A DNA stretch of 7,525 nucleotides, from the NCBI GenBank assembly GCA_039024315.1, contig JBCCQN010000297.1, forward strand, positions 1-7,525, read 5' to 3'. Shown here piece by piece: positions 6,240 to 7,525 of the stretch; within the stretch, counting starts at the first letter, position 1, and each line of letters starts with the position of its first letter. The notes beneath the pieces are model-generated. The model saw only the letters and a program-made list of their open reading frames with translations, searched no databases and was not told the DNA's origin. This DNA comes from JBCAWW01 sp039024315. Its GTDB lineage: Bacteria > Bacteroidota > Bacteroidia > J057. The translations under genes were made by a program, and so were the position numbers.

Positions 6240-6456
6240 CGTTTTAAGGTAGCTGAAAACTAAATTTTCTGACTCTAAGGGCAGTAACTTTCCCGACTCA
6301 TATATCTTCAATTTCCCTAAGCGTCTTAGCAGCAATGGAGATTGTTTTTAGCGAAAATAGCCATCATTTTGAAGCACCATTGCGAGAATTTGTCTTTACC
6401 CCACAATAAACCGATGCGAAACTGCTAGGACAGGTTTTTGTTAGAGAAATTAGATT
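6240..6456. other. Intergenic stretch with no recognisable gene
   Basis: The gap between the two SulP genes is 375 nt. Apart from the terminator at its left and the control element at its right, this part holds nothing I can assign. The only ATG-initiated plus-strand reading frame I noted is 24 codons long (6335-6409), without a Shine-Dalgarno sequence or recognisable product. No RNA gene or insertion-sequence end is evident. Confidence 0.5.
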
Positions 6457-6474
6457 TTCTAATCTTATTCTAAT
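6457..6474. promoter_or_regulatory. 18-bp control element shared with SulP copy 1
   Basis: TTCTAATCTTATTCTAAT matches 16 of 18 bases of 4439-4456 upstream of copy 1. It sits 94 nt before the copy 2 ATG, against 93 nt in copy 1. It keeps TAATCT (6460) and a second TAAT exactly 11 bp on (6471). The right half of the copy 1 palindrome is degraded here (AGATAA at 6476). An extra inverted half-site, AGATT (6452-6456), faces AATCT (6461-6465). It is probably a binding site for the same regulator as copy 1, with weaker or altered geometry (inference). Confidence 0.5.
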
Positions 6475-6550
6475 GAGATAATAATATTAATTTCAGCTAC
6501 TAAAGGCAATTTGCTACTTATTGGAAAGATTAGCCCTTTAAAAAAACTTT

Positions 6551-7525
6551 ATGTCTCCGAACCCAACGAATTTTATAAAAGAGATGAAACACGATATCCC
6601 CGCGGGGTTGGTGGTTTTTCTCGTGGCGCTGCCGCTTTGTCTTGGTATCGCCCTTGCCTCTGGCGCACCTCTGTTTGCTGGTATCATTGCCGGTATAGTC
6701 GGAGGTACTGTGGTGGCACTTAGTAGTGGGTCGCAATTAGGGGTTAGTGGACCGGCTGCCGGTCTAGTGGTCATCGTACTAGCTGCGATTCAATCTCTGG
6801 GCTACGAAGCATTCTTGCTAGCAGTATTAATCGGTGGTTTGATCCAGCTCAGCCTAGGCTTTGCCAAAGCCGGCTTTATCGCATACTTCTTTCCCAGCTC
6901 AGTAATTAAGGGGATGCTTGCAGCGATTGGTATCATTATCTTTCGCAAGCAGATTGCGTATGCCTTTGGGTATAGTGGAGATTTTGAGCTAAGCTTTAGT
7001 TTACTGCAAACAGGCTGGCAAAACATCTTTATCGAAATCGGCGACATCTTTAACCATCTTGGTGCAGGTGCTATTATTGTCAGTTTCCTCTCTTTAGGGA
7101 TTTTGATCCTTTGGGAGCGCCCATTTATGAAAGAACAAAAGTGGGTGCAGTTTATGCCAGGTGCATTAATGGTCGTGTTAACTGGTATAATCCTCAATAC
7201 TATATTCCAAAATTTTGCTCCTTCACTGGCCATTCCCGTAGAGCATCTAGTCAATCTGCCTGTAGCTGGTAACTTCAATGAATTTATCGGCCAGTTTACC
7301 TTACCAGATTTTTCGGCGGTTTCAAATCCTGAAGTTTGGTTAACTGCAGTTGTATTAGCTGCCGTTGCTAGTATTGAAACCTTGCTCACAAGTGAAGCGA
7401 CGGATAAGCTCGACCCTTATAAGCGGATTACCCCTGCCAACCGTGAGTTAAAAGCCCAAGGGCTAGGTAATTTTGTTTCAGGCTTGATTGGCGGCTTACC
7501 GATCACGCAGGTAATCGTCCGTAGC
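6551..7525 (+). CDS. SulP/SLC26-family anion transporter, copy 2 (5' part only)
   Basis: The reading frame is open from ATG 6551 to the window edge (325 codons) and has no stop, so the gene is partial because the window ends, not because it is broken. It aligns without gaps to copy 1, with 285 of 325 residues identical by hand count. It keeps the TM1 (VALPLCLGIALASGAPLFAG), TM3 (GVSGPAAGL) and TM10 (GGLPITQVIVRS) motifs. In TM8 it has ASIETLLTSEATDKLDP with Glu276, the form I recall as usual in bacterial SulP proteins. The start is well fixed because an in-frame TAA lies three codons upstream (6539-6541). The C-terminal TM helices and STAS domain should lie beyond the window. The substrate is unknown (sulfate, bicarbonate or another small anion). 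It has its own upstream control element and follows a terminator, so it is probably transcribed separately from copy 1. Confidence 0.95.
   Translation, partial: MSPNPTNFIKEMKHDIPAGLVVFLVALPLCLGIALASGAPLFAGIIAGIVGGTVVALSSGSQLGVSGPAAGLVVIVLAAIQSLGYEAFLLAVLIGGLIQLSLGFAKAGFIAYFFPSSVIKGMLAAIGIIIFRKQIAYAFGYSGDFELSFSLLQTGWQNIFIEIGDIFNHLGAGAIIVSFLSLGILILWERPFMKEQKWVQFMPGALMVVLTGIILNTIFQNFAPSLAIPVEHLVNLPVAGNFNEFIGQFTLPDFSAVSNPEVWLTAVVLAAVASIETLLTSEATDKLDPYKRITPANRELKAQGLGNFVSGLIGGLPITQVIVRS

Noticed and set aside
6335..6409. 24-codon plus-strand frame starting MEIVFSENSHHF between the SulP genes
   Set aside because: It is too short, has no Shine-Dalgarno sequence and no recognisable product, and is within chance expectation. 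A conservation check in relatives would be needed to revive it.
6511..6723. Plus-strand 70-codon frame starting at TTG 6511
   Set aside because: It overlaps the start of SulP copy 2 in another frame and has a low-complexity Gly/Arg/Tyr-rich product. It is a shadow frame.
6538..6774. Minus-strand open frames with similar proteins at 4474-4755 and 6538-6774 (both containing PAAGPLTPNC)
   Set aside because: They are antisense to the N-terminal part of the two SulP genes. Their similarity is only a by-product of the duplication, and the sense frames are clearly the coding ones.
6802..7389. 195-codon minus-strand open frame
   Set aside because: It lies entirely antisense to SulP copy 2, whose sense frame is open and highly conserved. 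The predicted antisense protein resembles no family I know.

Overview
The window looks like a chromosomal segment of a Bacteroidota bacterium. The evidence is a GIN-domain (DUF2807) lipoprotein beside an ECF sigma/anti-sigma pair, a SulP transporter of the type common in that phylum, and mostly absent Shine-Dalgarno sequences. A Saprospiria- or Cytophagia-like relative is possible, but the sequence alone does not fix the genus. There are no tRNAs, rRNAs, CRISPR arrays, transposases or phage genes.

Left part (1-2313): a minus-strand pair encodes an ECF sigma factor (751-1317) followed by a single-pass membrane protein that is probably its anti-sigma factor (10-609). The 141-nt gap between them holds an unusual array of 7-bp repeats, TACTnnn x8 facing nnnAGTA x4. 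Divergent from this pair is a predicted lipoprotein with eight evenly spaced G-x-G motifs (1461-2249). The shared upstream region contains a perfect 14-bp palindrome. A strong intrinsic terminator (2283-2313) closes the lipoprotein gene.

Middle part (2389-4426): an OmpR/PhoB-type response regulator and a membrane histidine kinase lie one base apart and form a complete two-component system.

Right part (4427-7525): there are two tandem SulP/SLC26-family anion transporter genes. The first (4532-6175) is complete; the second (6551-7525) runs off the window. My hand alignment finds 285 of 325 residues identical (about 88%) with no indels. Both copies carry the same 18-bp element 93-94 nt upstream of the ATG. 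In front of copy 1 this element is part of a 35-bp near-perfect palindrome made of four TAATCT half-sites at 11-bp spacing. That spacing suits an OmpR/PhoB-type regulator, so the neighbouring two-component system is a natural candidate controller of both transporters (inference). Copy 1 has Tyr-Ser where copy 2 has Glu-Thr in the predicted TM8. Glu is the residue I recall as usual there in bacterial SulP proteins, so the copies may differ in function.

Most notable are the opposed heptamer array inside the sigma/anti-sigma operon, and the duplicated transporter pair with its conserved palindromic control region and the TM8 change. Everything else is conventional.
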